DNA of 64,000 nucleotides from Dickeya oryzae (GCF_009372235.1 NZ_SULL01000015.1:124001-188000), one strand, 5' to 3'; positions 29,596-38,075 are shown, counted from the stretch's first letter. The notes: generated by a model from the sequence alone, not told the origin. Numbers and translations are program-made.

Positions 29596-30756
29596 TCAGG
29601 CTGTCTGCGACAACTGTTCCAGACTCTGCTTCGCCAGTTGATACAGATAGTGTGCGGTAGGAAACAGCGCCCGGTCATCCACCCTGAATTTCGGGTGGTG
29701 CAGCGCGTAAGGGCCACCCGACCCGACCATCATGAAGGTGCCCGGCAGTTTCTGCTGGTAGAACGCAAAGTCCTCACCGATCGGGCTGGCATCAACACGG
29801 CGGGCCTCAAACCCTTCGGCATCGGCCACCTGCAACGCAAAATCTACCCAGTGCGGCGTGTTCACCACCGATGGTGGCCCCGCGTGCCAGATAAATTCGA
29901 TTTCAGCACCGAAGGTGCTGGCGATACCGGCGACAATCTGACGAAAACGCTGTTCTATCAAGTCACGAGCCGCCTGACTGAACGTACGCACAGTACCTTC
30001 CACATAGGCGGTATCAGGGATCACGTTCCAGGTGCTGCCGCTGTGTACCTGGGTAATCGACACCACCGCATTGTTGTCTGACGGTACGGTACGACTGATG
30101 ATCGTTTGCACCGCGGAAATCAGTTGCCCCAGAATAATGATCGGATCATTGCCTTCATGCGGTTTGGCGGCATGGCAGCCCTTGGCGGCAATCTTGATTT
30201 CGAAACGGTCGACCCCGGCAGTCAGTGCACCGTCTTTACCACCAATCACGCCGACCGGTAACGTTGGGTCGTTATGAATACCAAAAATGGCACTGGCACC
30301 GTCAAGCGCGCCAACAGCAATCACTTCCGGCGCACCCAATCCGGTTTCTTCCGCAGCCTGAAACAGAATACGCACGGTACCTTTCAGCTCCGGCTCAATA
30401 CGCTTTAGCAGGATCGCCGCACCCAGCGCTGCCGATGAGTGAAAATCGTGCCCACAGGCGTGCATCACCCCAGCATTTTTTGAGCTGAACTCAACGCCGG
30501 ACTCTTCTTCAATCGGCAGGGCATCAATATCGGAACGCACAACGACCAGTGGACCCTCTTGCAGGCCACCCACTTCCGCTACCAGACCGGTTTTCAACGG
30601 CAACTCAAGGATGCGAATGTCTTCTTTTTCCAGTACAGCACGGATTTTTTTCGTCGTTTCAAACTCTTGATTGGACAATTCCGGATGCTGATGCAGTTCA
30701 TGCCGAAACGCCTGAATAAACTGCGCCAACGGCGCATGCTGCGCATGTTCTTTCAT
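29596..30756 (-). CDS. M20-family N-acyl amino acid deacetylase (YxeP-like)
   Basis: Metal-dependent amidohydrolase of peptidase family M20D, 386 residues. The metal ligands are seen in MHACGHDFH (about 98-106), and the general base and a ligand in AAEETGLG (about 134-141); a dimerisation domain lies between. B. subtilis YxeP removes acetyl from N-acetylcysteine as the last step of S-(2-succino)cysteine breakdown, and the gene company here argues for the same. GAGGAG nine bases upstream supports the start. Last gene of the operon, with tandem terminators after it. Other N-acyl amino acids are possible substrates. Confidence 0.88.
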   Translation of the reverse strand: MKEHAQHAPLAQFIQAFRHELHQHPELSNQEFETTKKIRAVLEKEDIRILELPLKTGLVAEVGGLQEGPLVVVRSDIDALPIEEESGVEFSSKNAGVMHACGHDFHSSAALGAAILLKRIEPELKGTVRILFQAAEETGLGAPEVIAVGALDGASAIFGIHNDPTLPVGVIGGKDGALTAGVDRFEIKIAAKGCHAAKPHEGNDPIIILGQLISAVQTIISRTVPSDNNAVVSITQVHSGSTWNVIPDTAYVEGTVRTFSQAARDLIEQRFRQIVAGIASTFGAEIEFIWHAGPPSVVNTPHWVDFALQVADAEGFEARRVDASPIGEDFAFYQQKLPGTFMMVGSGGPYALHHPKFRVDDRALFPTAHYLYQLAKQSLEQLSQTA

Positions 30757-30822
30757 GTCGGGTGACTCCTCTTCTTCTGCCCCGTCATCATGGGGCGTGC
30801 CCGCAGGTGAATAGGTTATCGA

Positions 30823-31584
30823 TCAGATGTCGAACTCTGAAGGTTCCTGAATCGTAGTGAGTTGCCGCAGGAAGCGACGGGTCTGCGGATTATCGGAGAA
30901 ACTGATCACCTTCTCCGCCGGGCCTTGTTCAACGATGTGCCCGTCAGCCATAAAGATCACCCGGTCTGCCACGTCTTTAGCAAACTGCATCTCATGGGTC
31001 ACGATCACCATAGTGGTGTTCTGCCCTGCCAGTTTTTGGATAACCTGTAGCACCTCATGTACCCGTTCCGGGTCAAGCGCCGAGGTCGGCTCGTCAAACA
31101 GAATCGCCTTCGGATCTACCGCCAACGCACGGGCGATACTAACACGCTGCTGCTGACCGCCAGAGAGCGTCACCGGGTATTGATGCGCTTGTGGCAACAG
31201 CCCGACCATTTCCAGCAGTGACAGCCCTATTTCGTCTGCCTGCTTTTTCGCTATCTTCTTCACCACGATCAGCGCTTCGGTGATGTTCTCCAGCGCGGTC
31301 TTGTTTTTGAACAGGTTGTAGTTCTGGAATACCATTGCCGTCTGACGCCGGAGCGCATACGCGTCCTTGCTGCTATAGCGGCGGGTATCCAGCGATTGCT
31401 CGCCAATAGTAATCACACCAGACTCGGGCTTTTCCAGCAAATTCAGGCATCGCAGCAGGGTGGATTTCCCTGAACCGGAAGGCCCGATGATCGCGACCAC
31501 TTCGCCCTCGGCGATATCCAGACTGATATTGTCCAGCACGACCTGGTCACCAAAACGTTTAGTCAGGTTTTTTACGCTAATCAT
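30823..31584 (-). CDS. Amino acid ABC transporter ATPase (YxeO-like)
   Basis: Cytoplasmic ATPase of a polar amino acid importer, 253 residues. Walker A GPSGSGKST is at about 34-42, the ABC signature LSGGQQQR in the middle, Walker B AILFDEPTSALDP after it and the switch histidine in IVTHEMQFAKDV. AAGGAG five bases before the ATG. It starts nine bases after the permease stop. Same class as cystine importers (TcyN, TcyC). The substrate is inferred to be S-(2-succino)cysteine from the neighbouring enzymes. Confidence 0.9.
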   Translation of the reverse strand: MISVKNLTKRFGDQVVLDNISLDIAEGEVVAIIGPSGSGKSTLLRCLNLLEKPESGVITIGEQSLDTRRYSSKDAYALRRQTAMVFQNYNLFKNKTALENITEALIVVKKIAKKQADEIGLSLLEMVGLLPQAHQYPVTLSGGQQQRVSIARALAVDPKAILFDEPTSALDPERVHEVLQVIQKLAGQNTTMVIVTHEMQFAKDVADRVIFMADGHIVEQGPAEKVISFSDNPQTRRFLRQLTTIQEPSEFDI

Positions 31585-31593
31585 ATCGGCTCC

Positions 31594-32265
31594 TTAACGC
31601 TGCCGTGAGTGGCTGAGCTTTTTCTCCAACTGAGATTGCAGCCAGGAGTAGACCACGATGAGCATCCAGTAAATCAGTCCCACCACCAGGAAGGTTTCGA
31701 AGAAACGCAGCGACTCGGCGGCGATCATCTTGCCTTCGGCAAACAGCTCCGACACACCAAGCGCAAAGGCCACCGAGGTGTCTTTAATCAGTGAAATAAA
31801 GGTGTTGCCGGTCGCCGGTAGTGCATTGAGCATCGCCTGCGGCAGCACAATACGGCGGTAAATCTGTACTTTGTTCATTCCCACCGACAGACCGGCTTCG
31901 GTTTGACCGAAATCCACCGACGCCAGCGCCGCACGGAAAATTTCCGCCATGTACGCGGAGTTCTTCAGGCTGAATCCGATAATGGCCGCTGTCATGGCTG
32001 ATAAACCATTCAATGATGGAAACAGCTGGGGCAGGCCGAAATAGATAATGAACAGCTGAACCAGCGACGGGATGCCGCGAAACAGCGAAATATAGAGTTC
32101 CACCAGTTTTGAGACCACCATAAAGCGGCTCTCACGAACCAGTGCCAGCATCAAGCCTAAAACGATGGCAACCAGCATCGACACCACCGCCAGCAGCAGC
32201 GTGGTGGGCAAGTACATCAGTACCTGGGGAAAGACCTTCAACAGGTAGGAAAGATCGATATTCAT
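31594..32265 (-). CDS. Amino acid ABC transporter permease (YxeN-like)
   Basis: Inner-membrane subunit of a His/Glu/Gln/Cys-type importer with about five membrane helices and the ATPase-contact loop EAGLSVGMNKVQIYRRIVLPQA. A single permease gene is present, so the channel is probably a homodimer. The start at 32265 (MNIDLSYLLK) gives 223 residues; ATG at 32277 is an alternative and neither has a strong ribosome binding site. It lies between the binding protein and ATPase genes. Confidence 0.88.
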   Translation of the reverse strand: MNIDLSYLLKVFPQVLMYLPTTLLLAVVSMLVAIVLGLMLALVRESRFMVVSKLVELYISLFRGIPSLVQLFIIYFGLPQLFPSLNGLSAMTAAIIGFSLKNSAYMAEIFRAALASVDFGQTEAGLSVGMNKVQIYRRIVLPQAMLNALPATGNTFISLIKDTSVAFALGVSELFAEGKMIAAESLRFFETFLVVGLIYWMLIVVYSWLQSQLEKKLSHSRQR

Positions 32266-32286
32266 GAGCCATACCATTACAGCGAA

Positions 32287-32310
32287 CGCCAGCCCGCAAT
32301 CGAGCTGGCG
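32287..32310 (-). other. Hairpin between binding-protein and permease genes
   Basis: CGCCAGC and GCTGGCG form a 7-bp stem with a 10-base loop, without a T-run. In transport operons such a hairpin often protects the upstream mRNA and lets the binding protein outnumber the permease. Confidence 0.45.
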
Positions 32311-32337
32311 CCGCAGAAGTTAAGTGAGCCAGCGAGG

Positions 32338-33117
32338 TTATTTGCCCGCCGTGATGTCCTCACCGAAGTATTTAACCGACAGGGCTTTCAGGCGGCCGTC
32401 GTTGCGCATTTTGGTCAACTCGTCATCGAACTTCTTGCGCAGTTCGTCACCCTTCTGATCTTTATGGAACGGGAAGCCGACCTGCTCGACCACCAGCGGC
32501 TCGCCCACCATCTTGAACGGCAGGTTACGCTTGTTGATTTCCGCCAGCAGGATGGGACGGGAGTTGATGTAACCTTCAACACGCTTAGCCAGCGCATCAC
32601 TCATCGCGCCATCGCGGGTTTCATAGGTGCGAATCGTCACGCTGCCGTCGGCAAAGGCCTTTTTCAGGTTGTTGACATGGTTGGAACCCAGCACACCTGC
32701 CACGGTTTTCCCTTTCAGGTCATCCAGCGTATTGATGTTGGTATTGTCTTTGTGCGTAACAATCTGGCTGCCGTAATAGCTATAAGGCGTGGAGAAGTTG
32801 TACTTATCCTGACGTGCCGGGGTAATCGCCACTACGTTAGCAATCGTGTCCAGCTTACTGGCTTCCAGTTGCCCCATCAGGCCGCTGAAATCCGCCGTCA
32901 CCCACTCTACTTTGTAGTTCAGATCTTTAGCGATGGTTTCCGCGACTTCTACGTCAAACCCCACCAGCTTGTTGTCCTGCTTGAAGGAGCTCGGGTAACT
33001 CTGCCCGGTGGCACCGATACGCAACACTTTTTCGTTACTGTTCTGAGAATCGCAGCCAGCTACCAGAATAGCGGCCGACAAGGCTAAAACAGGGAGGATA
33101 ATTTTTTTCATTGTCAT
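32338..33117 (-). CDS. Lipoprotein amino acid binding protein (YxeM-like)
   Basis: Periplasmic solute-binding protein of family 3, 259 residues. The lipobox LVAGC (about residues 18-22) means it is a lipid-anchored protein, unusual for the FliY/TcyJ class in Gram-negatives. The family body is clear (LVGFDVEVAETIAKDLNYK, FSGLMGQLEASKLDT, SRPILLAEINKR). A GAGG nine bases before the ATG supports the start. It is a close paralogue of the protein encoded at 37178-37987, with long identical runs. Confidence 0.9.
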   Translation of the reverse strand: MTMKKIILPVLALSAAILVAGCDSQNSNEKVLRIGATGQSYPSSFKQDNKLVGFDVEVAETIAKDLNYKVEWVTADFSGLMGQLEASKLDTIANVVAITPARQDKYNFSTPYSYYGSQIVTHKDNTNINTLDDLKGKTVAGVLGSNHVNNLKKAFADGSVTIRTYETRDGAMSDALAKRVEGYINSRPILLAEINKRNLPFKMVGEPLVVEQVGFPFHKDQKGDELRKKFDDELTKMRNDGRLKALSVKYFGEDITAGK

Positions 33118-33130
33118 TGGATAACGCCTC

Positions 33131-33655
33131 TTAGGAGTGTTTCTTTTCCCAGTGGTGATAAAGGTCCTGATCCAGGACTTTTCGCATATAAATCGTGAGG
33201 TGTCCTTTCCCTAAATCTGCCTGGCCGACTTCCTGAAAGCCATACTTCCGGTACATATCCAGCAACCAGGGATGTTGCTTAGCGGTACCCAGCGTTACGG
33301 CAGGCGCTTTTAACTGATCTTTCAACACCGCCTGTTCCAGCCAGTCCAGCATCTGTTTACCCAGTCCTTGCTGCTTGAAGTCAGGGTGGGTCGCTAACCA
33401 GCCGATATGCGGTAAACCATAAGGACCGGGATTCGGCCCCCACGGATAACGAAGGGTGACGGACGCCGCCAGACGACCGTCTTTTTCCATCACATACACG
33501 CCGTTGCTGCGTAGATGGCGGCGCACCATGTCAATGTCCGCATAGGCGGCGTCAAACTTGATGCCCAGCTCACGCACCGGCGCGTAAGCGGCCAACGCCA
33601 ACGCCAGAAACTCGTCATCATCGGCAAGCGTCGCCTGACGAAATACGGTACTCAT
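33131..33655 (-). CDS. GNAT N-acetyltransferase (YxeL-like)
   Basis: GNAT-fold acetyltransferase, 174 residues from the start chosen at 33655 (MSTVFRQATLADDD). That start has GGGAGG six bases upstream, whereas the longer frame at 33670 would overlap the lyase stop. The acetyl-CoA loop is QQGLGKQML after HIGWLATHPDF. B. subtilis YxeL acetylates the amino group of S-(2-succino)cysteine, protecting it for the next enzyme; the lyase eleven bases upstream makes that role likely here. Confidence 0.87.
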   Translation of the reverse strand: MSTVFRQATLADDDEFLALALAAYAPVRELGIKFDAAYADIDMVRRHLRSNGVYVMEKDGRLAASVTLRYPWGPNPGPYGLPHIGWLATHPDFKQQGLGKQMLDWLEQAVLKDQLKAPAVTLGTAKQHPWLLDMYRKYGFQEVGQADLGKGHLTIYMRKVLDQDLYHHWEKKHS

Positions 33656-33666
33656 GGCACCTCCCG

Positions 33667-35031
33667 TCATTCGGCCAGCAAGCCGGTGTTATCGGCGTAC
33701 TGGATCACCTCATCCACTTTCTGCGGGGCGCTGCCCACGTAATTCGCCGGGTCCAGCCAGGTATCAATCGTCCCGGCCGTCAGGTGCTGCGACAGTACCG
33801 GGTGTTCCAGCAGTAACGCTTTAAATTCACGGTTTTGCTCAAACGCCGCCATAGAGCATTCGTACACCAGATGATGGGCCGTTTGCTTACCGAGCAGTTT
33901 GCCGATTTCAAACATCACCTTTTCCGAGAGCAGCAGGCCATTTTGCAAATCCAGATTGGCACGCATCTGTTTTTCATTCACCGACATACCGCGCAGGATA
34001 CCGAGCGCGTTTTGCAGTTGTGCCGACAGATAGATGTTGATTTCCGGCAGGGCTATCCACTCCGCACGCCAGCTCATGGCGTCACGCTCGTGTTCAACCT
34101 TCATTGACTCGTGGATCAGCGCGGCACTCTTGAACAGTGGTGCCGTCAGGCTGGCCAGCCCTTCCAGCGCGGCCGGATTACGTTTGTGCGGCATGGTGGT
34201 AGAACCGATCTTCCCTTCGGAGAAAGGCTCTTCGATTTCGTTGATTTCGGTACGCATCAGGTTATATAGCTCGTTGCCGATTTTACCGAGCGTACCGCTG
34301 ATCAGCACCGCCACCGACGCGTATTCCGAGAAACGGTCGCGGGCAGACTGCCAGCCAATATTGGGGGTATTCAGGCCCAGACGGGCAAGGGTATGGCGCT
34401 CGATTTCCGGCCCCAACTCGCCAAAAGAGGCGTAGGTACCGATAGCACCGTTAATGTTACCGACCAGCACGCGCTCACGAATTTCATTCAGGCGTTGCAG
34501 GTGACGGACGAATTCGTCCAGCCATACCGCCAGCTTGAAGCCGAAAGTGGTTGGCATGGCCTGCATGCCGTGGGTACGGCCGGTCATCAACGTATGCTGG
34601 TGCTTCTTCGCCAGCCGTTTCAATTCGATAGCGACCAGACGAGTATCGCGCACTACGATGTCGAATGCCTGACGCAATTGCAGCACCGTGGCGGTATCTA
34701 CGATGTCCTGCGTAGTCACGCCGTAATGAATGTACTCACCCGCCTCGCCGCACTGCTTTTGGATAGCCGTGATCGTCGGCATCAGAGAGTGTTTCATACG
34801 CACCGCATCCTGAGCTATTTCTTCAATATTCAGGGCGCTGGCGTCGGCGTGGGCAGCAATGGTGTCGGCCGCATCTTGCGGAATGACACCCAGCTCGCCC
34901 TCTGCCAGTGCTAACGCAATTTCCACGTCAACCTGGCGGGTCAGCCGGTTTTGCTCTGACCATACGGCGCGCATTTCTGGTGTGCCAAAGTTATTTCCAA
35001 TAAGAAGAAAATCAATCAGATGTGATGCCAT
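33667..35031 (-). CDS. S-(2-succino) lyase of the PurB/argininosuccinate lyase superfamily
   Basis: Fumarase/aspartase-superfamily lyase, 454 residues. Superfamily motifs are complete: EYIHYGVTTQD at 99-109, TGRTHG at 150-155 with the catalytic base histidine, and the mobile loop GSTTMPHKRNP at 276-286 with the catalytic serine region. By itself it resembles adenylosuccinate lyase, but purB has no reason to sit with a GNAT, a deacetylase and an amino acid importer. I recall a report that a lyase of this kind from Dickeya dadantii splits N-acetyl-S-(2-succino)cysteine into fumarate and N-acetylcysteine, replacing the monooxygenase YxeK. It is the first gene of the operon. Confidence 0.85.
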   Translation of the reverse strand: MASHLIDFLLIGNNFGTPEMRAVWSEQNRLTRQVDVEIALALAEGELGVIPQDAADTIAAHADASALNIEEIAQDAVRMKHSLMPTITAIQKQCGEAGEYIHYGVTTQDIVDTATVLQLRQAFDIVVRDTRLVAIELKRLAKKHQHTLMTGRTHGMQAMPTTFGFKLAVWLDEFVRHLQRLNEIRERVLVGNINGAIGTYASFGELGPEIERHTLARLGLNTPNIGWQSARDRFSEYASVAVLISGTLGKIGNELYNLMRTEINEIEEPFSEGKIGSTTMPHKRNPAALEGLASLTAPLFKSAALIHESMKVEHERDAMSWRAEWIALPEINIYLSAQLQNALGILRGMSVNEKQMRANLDLQNGLLLSEKVMFEIGKLLGKQTAHHLVYECSMAAFEQNREFKALLLEHPVLSQHLTAGTIDTWLDPANYVGSAPQKVDEVIQYADNTGLLAE

Positions 35032-35389
35032 AACTCACTCGTTTACATTGTAATAATGGGGGAAAGAGAGGCGGGTCGAGACGACGCTGTCATTTGTCGA
35101 AAACTATATCACTGGCAATATTCGCGCCTATATACGCGATCGATCTAACATATTCTTTATTGTTTTATGATTTCCTTGGTGATTATTTGCCTTGCAATAA
35201 ATCGTCTTAAGAACAAATCAGATGGGTGGAGAGCAGGACGGGTGCGCGTTGCAACATAACGATATGTTCGCCATCGTCATTCATTGGCTCACCAGAGCGG
35301 AGCATGACACCCGCATAAACACACCGAGAGGCGTGATTCTGCGGGGATAGTGACAAAAATGATGATGACAAAAACAACAACAAAAATAG
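35032..35389 (-). promoter_or_regulatory. Promoter region of the succinocysteine operon with a dyad at 35181-35203
   Basis: This 358-base gap holds the control region of the operon. The strongest structure is GATTATTTGC-CTT-GCAATAAATC at 35181-35203, two 10-base arms that match at eight positions, about 150 bases upstream of the lyase. It looks like a regulator-binding palindrome. No regulator gene is adjacent, so control would be in trans. A clear sigma-70 promoter was not identified. The rest is AT-rich without recognisable features. Confidence 0.45.
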
Positions 35390-35728
35390 CTACGACGCAA
35401 AATAGAACCATGCGGTCGTAATCAAACCATCGCTAACTTCAAACACGGCGATACTTTCGAGCGCATCAGGACCCAGGCCGTAAATCTTTTCATGATCAAA
35501 AACCTGATTACCCAGCACAGTACGAGAAACCAGTTCAGCACGCAGCGCGGGGTTATTAAAACGGTGGTCGCGATAAAACGCCTCCAGTGCCGCTTTTCCT
35601 ACCATGGATGGGCTTTCCGATGGCATACGGTACGCCCGGAAATGCTCGTGGAAACAGGCAGAAAAGGCGGCTAAATCATGGGCGTTATAAGCGGCAAACT
35701 GTTTTTCGACCGGTTCGACGATTGACAT
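35390..35728 (-). CDS. NTF2/SnoaL-like protein
   Basis: Small single-domain protein of 112 residues with the cone-shaped NTF2-like fold pattern: FAAYNAHDLAAFSACFHEHF at the N-terminus, a middle GKAALEAFYRDHRF and a beta-rich C-terminus ending in ITTAWFYFAS. The start at 35728 has GGAG six bases upstream; an ATG at 35740 is less likely. The family includes isomerases, hydrolases and binding proteins, so no reaction can be assigned. It is 78 bases downstream of the dehydrogenase gene and probably in its operon. Confidence 0.7.
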   Translation of the reverse strand: MSIVEPVEKQFAAYNAHDLAAFSACFHEHFRAYRMPSESPSMVGKAALEAFYRDHRFNNPALRAELVSRTVLGNQVFDHEKIYGLGPDALESIAVFEVSDGLITTAWFYFAS

Positions 35729-35806
35729 GCTCAACTCCATTTAAATGCAAATTTAATGAATAAAAATTCACACAAAGAGATACAGCAGTCAGGTACAAAA
35801 TGCAAA

Positions 35807-36880
35807 TCAGACGCGGTACTGCGTCGCAAGCACAGCGTGCCGAATCGCCTCTGGTGTGAGCGAAAATGGCAGCAACACGGCACTGTCTTTGGGGAATTTA
35901 AATGTTTCAGACAACGTCTCTGCCAGTTCGGCATAGCGTGCCTCCGCTACCGGCAAATGCGCAGGAGCATTATAACGCTGTAAGTGTGCCTGCAAATCGG
36001 GTTCAACCGAGCCGTCACCACGCGCCAGCAGGGACTGTACACGTAATCCGAATCCTACTTTCTCGCCGTGTAGCCAGTCATGCAGCTCAGGAACGTGTGT
36101 CATACGATTATGAATCGCGTGGGCTACGCCAGGTGATGGTGAATCATCACGCATACTGTTAGCCAGGCCCGCCAAGGCAATATTGGCATCGATCACCTTT
36201 TGTAATGCCCGCGTGACACGCTGCTCTGCATTGTCATGCAAAGCCTGTTCTCCCCATTGTTCAAAGGTGTCCTTCGCCAGCGCCGCTGCCTGTATTTTAA
36301 GGTTCAACGCCAGATTATCGCTGTTTTTCGCCAGATAGGGTTGAAATTCATACCATTTGGCAAGGGCATCCACGATCCCGGCCTTCAGGTAGCGCACATC
36401 GCTACGGGCAATCACATCGCTGTCCACCAGCACCATTTCGGGCATACGCTGTAATACCAGTGTTCCCTGATGCCCGCCCTGCTCATCATACAAAATACTG
36501 ATAGGAGACCAGGCAGCACAGGTGGCAGCAATCGTCGGCAGCGTCGCAACCTGACCGTTGTCCAACCCATCAGCAACCGCTTTGGCGCAGTCCATTACTC
36601 GGCCACCACCAACACCCAACACAAAATGAACGCCCTGTTGGGCAATTTGATGCCGATGGTATGCGATAGCATCGCGCGTGCATTCACCTTCCAACAGATG
36701 CACAACAAACTGTATATCAGCCTTCGCCAAACTCTCGGACAGCGAGCTTCGCACGGCATCCCAGGCACGCGGGCTGGTTAATACAGCGATGCGATGCGAA
36801 AACGGCGCAATGAGCTCACCAATGCGTGACAGTAAACCTGACTGATGGTGATAGACCCCGGGGGATTTTATGGCAAACAC
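35807..36880 (-). CDS. Iron-containing alcohol dehydrogenase, HcxA (YbdH)-like
   Basis: GldA-like member of the iron-containing alcohol dehydrogenase family, 357 residues. The NAD-binding GVGGGRVMD, the conserved TIAATCAAWSPIS and the metal ligands (Asp in GIVDALAKWYE, His in GVAHAIHN, His in WLHGEKVGFG) are present. Closest recalled relative is E. coli YbdH/HcxA, which reduces 2-oxo acids such as 2-oxoglutarate and oxaloacetate. The start is GTG at 36878-36880, with AAGGA six bases upstream. It neighbours the succinocysteine operon but in a separate unit. Confidence 0.82.
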   Translation of the reverse strand: MFAIKSPGVYHHQSGLLSRIGELIAPFSHRIAVLTSPRAWDAVRSSLSESLAKADIQFVVHLLEGECTRDAIAYHRHQIAQQGVHFVLGVGGGRVMDCAKAVADGLDNGQVATLPTIAATCAAWSPISILYDEQGGHQGTLVLQRMPEMVLVDSDVIARSDVRYLKAGIVDALAKWYEFQPYLAKNSDNLALNLKIQAAALAKDTFEQWGEQALHDNAEQRVTRALQKVIDANIALAGLANSMRDDSPSPGVAHAIHNRMTHVPELHDWLHGEKVGFGLRVQSLLARGDGSVEPDLQAHLQRYNAPAHLPVAEARYAELAETLSETFKFPKDSAVLLPFSLTPEAIRHAVLATQYRV

Positions 36881-37177
36881 AGTAATTCCTTGATGTCCCT
36901 ATGCTGTACCAACCCATAAGCACAGCTTGCAGAACATAATAGTAAAATGCTGCCTGTACGGTGTAACCGTTCAAATAATGATAAGATATAACGTGATGGT
37001 ATAAATTTCCCTTTATTTTTAATGATATAGTATTCCCCACAACCAACGATTCATCACCGCTGTTACTCCTTATCCCGCTTTTTTCGTCTGTCATTCCCCC
37101 AGAGTTGATGAGTACGTTGCGACATATATCGCTATCAGACCTGATCCAAACCAGGAATATTCATACAGGAATTCATA
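36881..37177. promoter_or_regulatory. Divergent intergenic region, dehydrogenase / orphan binding protein
   Basis: A 297-base AT-rich gap carries the promoters of two divergent genes. No operator, hairpin or small gene could be recognised with confidence. AGGA (37160-37163), 14 bases before the binding-protein ATG, is weakly placed. Confidence 0.4.
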
Positions 37178-37987
37178 ATGAGAACCCGACTGACTCGCTA
37201 CCTCAGCGCCGCGCTATTCCCTGCCCTTGCAGCCGTGATGTTGAACGGCTGTGATAACAACACGAGTACACAGACACAGAACAACGTGCTACGCGTGGGC
37301 ACCACAGGGCAAAGTTACCCGGGTTCTTATAAAGAGAACGGCACGTTAGTGGGTTATGATGTGGAAGTGGCAGAAACCATCGCTCACAAACTGGGTTATC
37401 AGATAGCCTGGACCACCGCTGATTTCAGCGGATTGATGGGCCAGTTGGAAGCAGGAAAACTGGATACGGTCGCCAATAATTTTGTGAAAACAACCGAGCG
37501 CCAGAAAAAGTACGACTTCACCAACACGTATCTCAACTACGCATCGCAAATCGTCACCAGCATTAACAGCAAAGATATTCAATCTCTGGACGACCTTAAA
37601 GGTAAAACGGTGTCTGGCGTGCTGGGGTCTACCCATGTCACCAATCTGCGCAACGCGTTCCCCAATAATGACATCACCATTCGCACCTACGAAACTCGCG
37701 ATGGTGCGATGAGTGATGTTATCAATAACCGTGTTCAGGGCTACGTCAACTCACGCCCTATCCTGCTGGCAGAAATTAACAAACGTCACTTGCCGCTAAA
37801 ACTGGTCGGTAACCCCATATCCAACGAACAAGTCTCCTTCCCGTTTGCCAAGACACCGGAAGGTAATAAATTACTGGCGGAATTTAACCAACAGCTGCAG
37901 GAACTGCGTCAGAATGGTCAGCTAAAAGCGTTGGCAGAGAAATATTTCGGTAGCGATAAGGTGCTGGAAAGCAGTAAAGCGGAATAA
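37178..37987 (+). CDS. Orphan lipoprotein amino acid binding protein, paralogue of the operon protein
   Basis: Family 3 solute-binding protein of 269 residues with a lipobox MLNGC (about residues 21-25). It shares long runs with the operon-encoded protein (TGQSYP, YDVEVAETIA, FSGLMGQLEA, RTYETRDGAMSD, YVNSRPILLAEINKR), so the two arose by duplication. No permease or ATPase is next to it, and it probably feeds the same membrane complex, perhaps with a different ligand preference or regulation. Convergent with the tRNA operon terminator. Confidence 0.88.
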   Translation: MRTRLTRYLSAALFPALAAVMLNGCDNNTSTQTQNNVLRVGTTGQSYPGSYKENGTLVGYDVEVAETIAHKLGYQIAWTTADFSGLMGQLEAGKLDTVANNFVKTTERQKKYDFTNTYLNYASQIVTSINSKDIQSLDDLKGKTVSGVLGSTHVTNLRNAFPNNDITIRTYETRDGAMSDVINNRVQGYVNSRPILLAEINKRHLPLKLVGNPISNEQVSFPFAKTPEGNKLLAEFNQQLQELRQNGQLKALAEKYFGSDKVLESSKAE

Positions 37988-38042
37988 GTGACTTATCACC
38001 TCGACCACAACGTTTTTTATAGCATTCTCCGTGTTAAAAACG

Positions 38043-38075
38043 AAAAAAAACGGCAGTCCGTCTGGACTACCGTTT
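38043..38075 (-). terminator. Terminator of the tRNA operon
   Basis: On the minus strand AAACGG, one mismatch, AGTCC, loop AGAC, GGACT, CCGTTT is followed by a run of T. It starts 13 bases after the last tRNA and may also stop the convergent orphan binding-protein gene. Confidence 0.85.

Noticed and set aside
33667-35031. Lyase as the housekeeping adenylosuccinate lyase PurB
   Set aside because: Its gene company (acetyltransferase, amino acid importer, deacetylase) and the absence of hflD/phoPQ neighbours, where enterobacterial purB is normally found, argue for S-(2-succino) lyase. Decisive proof would need alignment with both groups.
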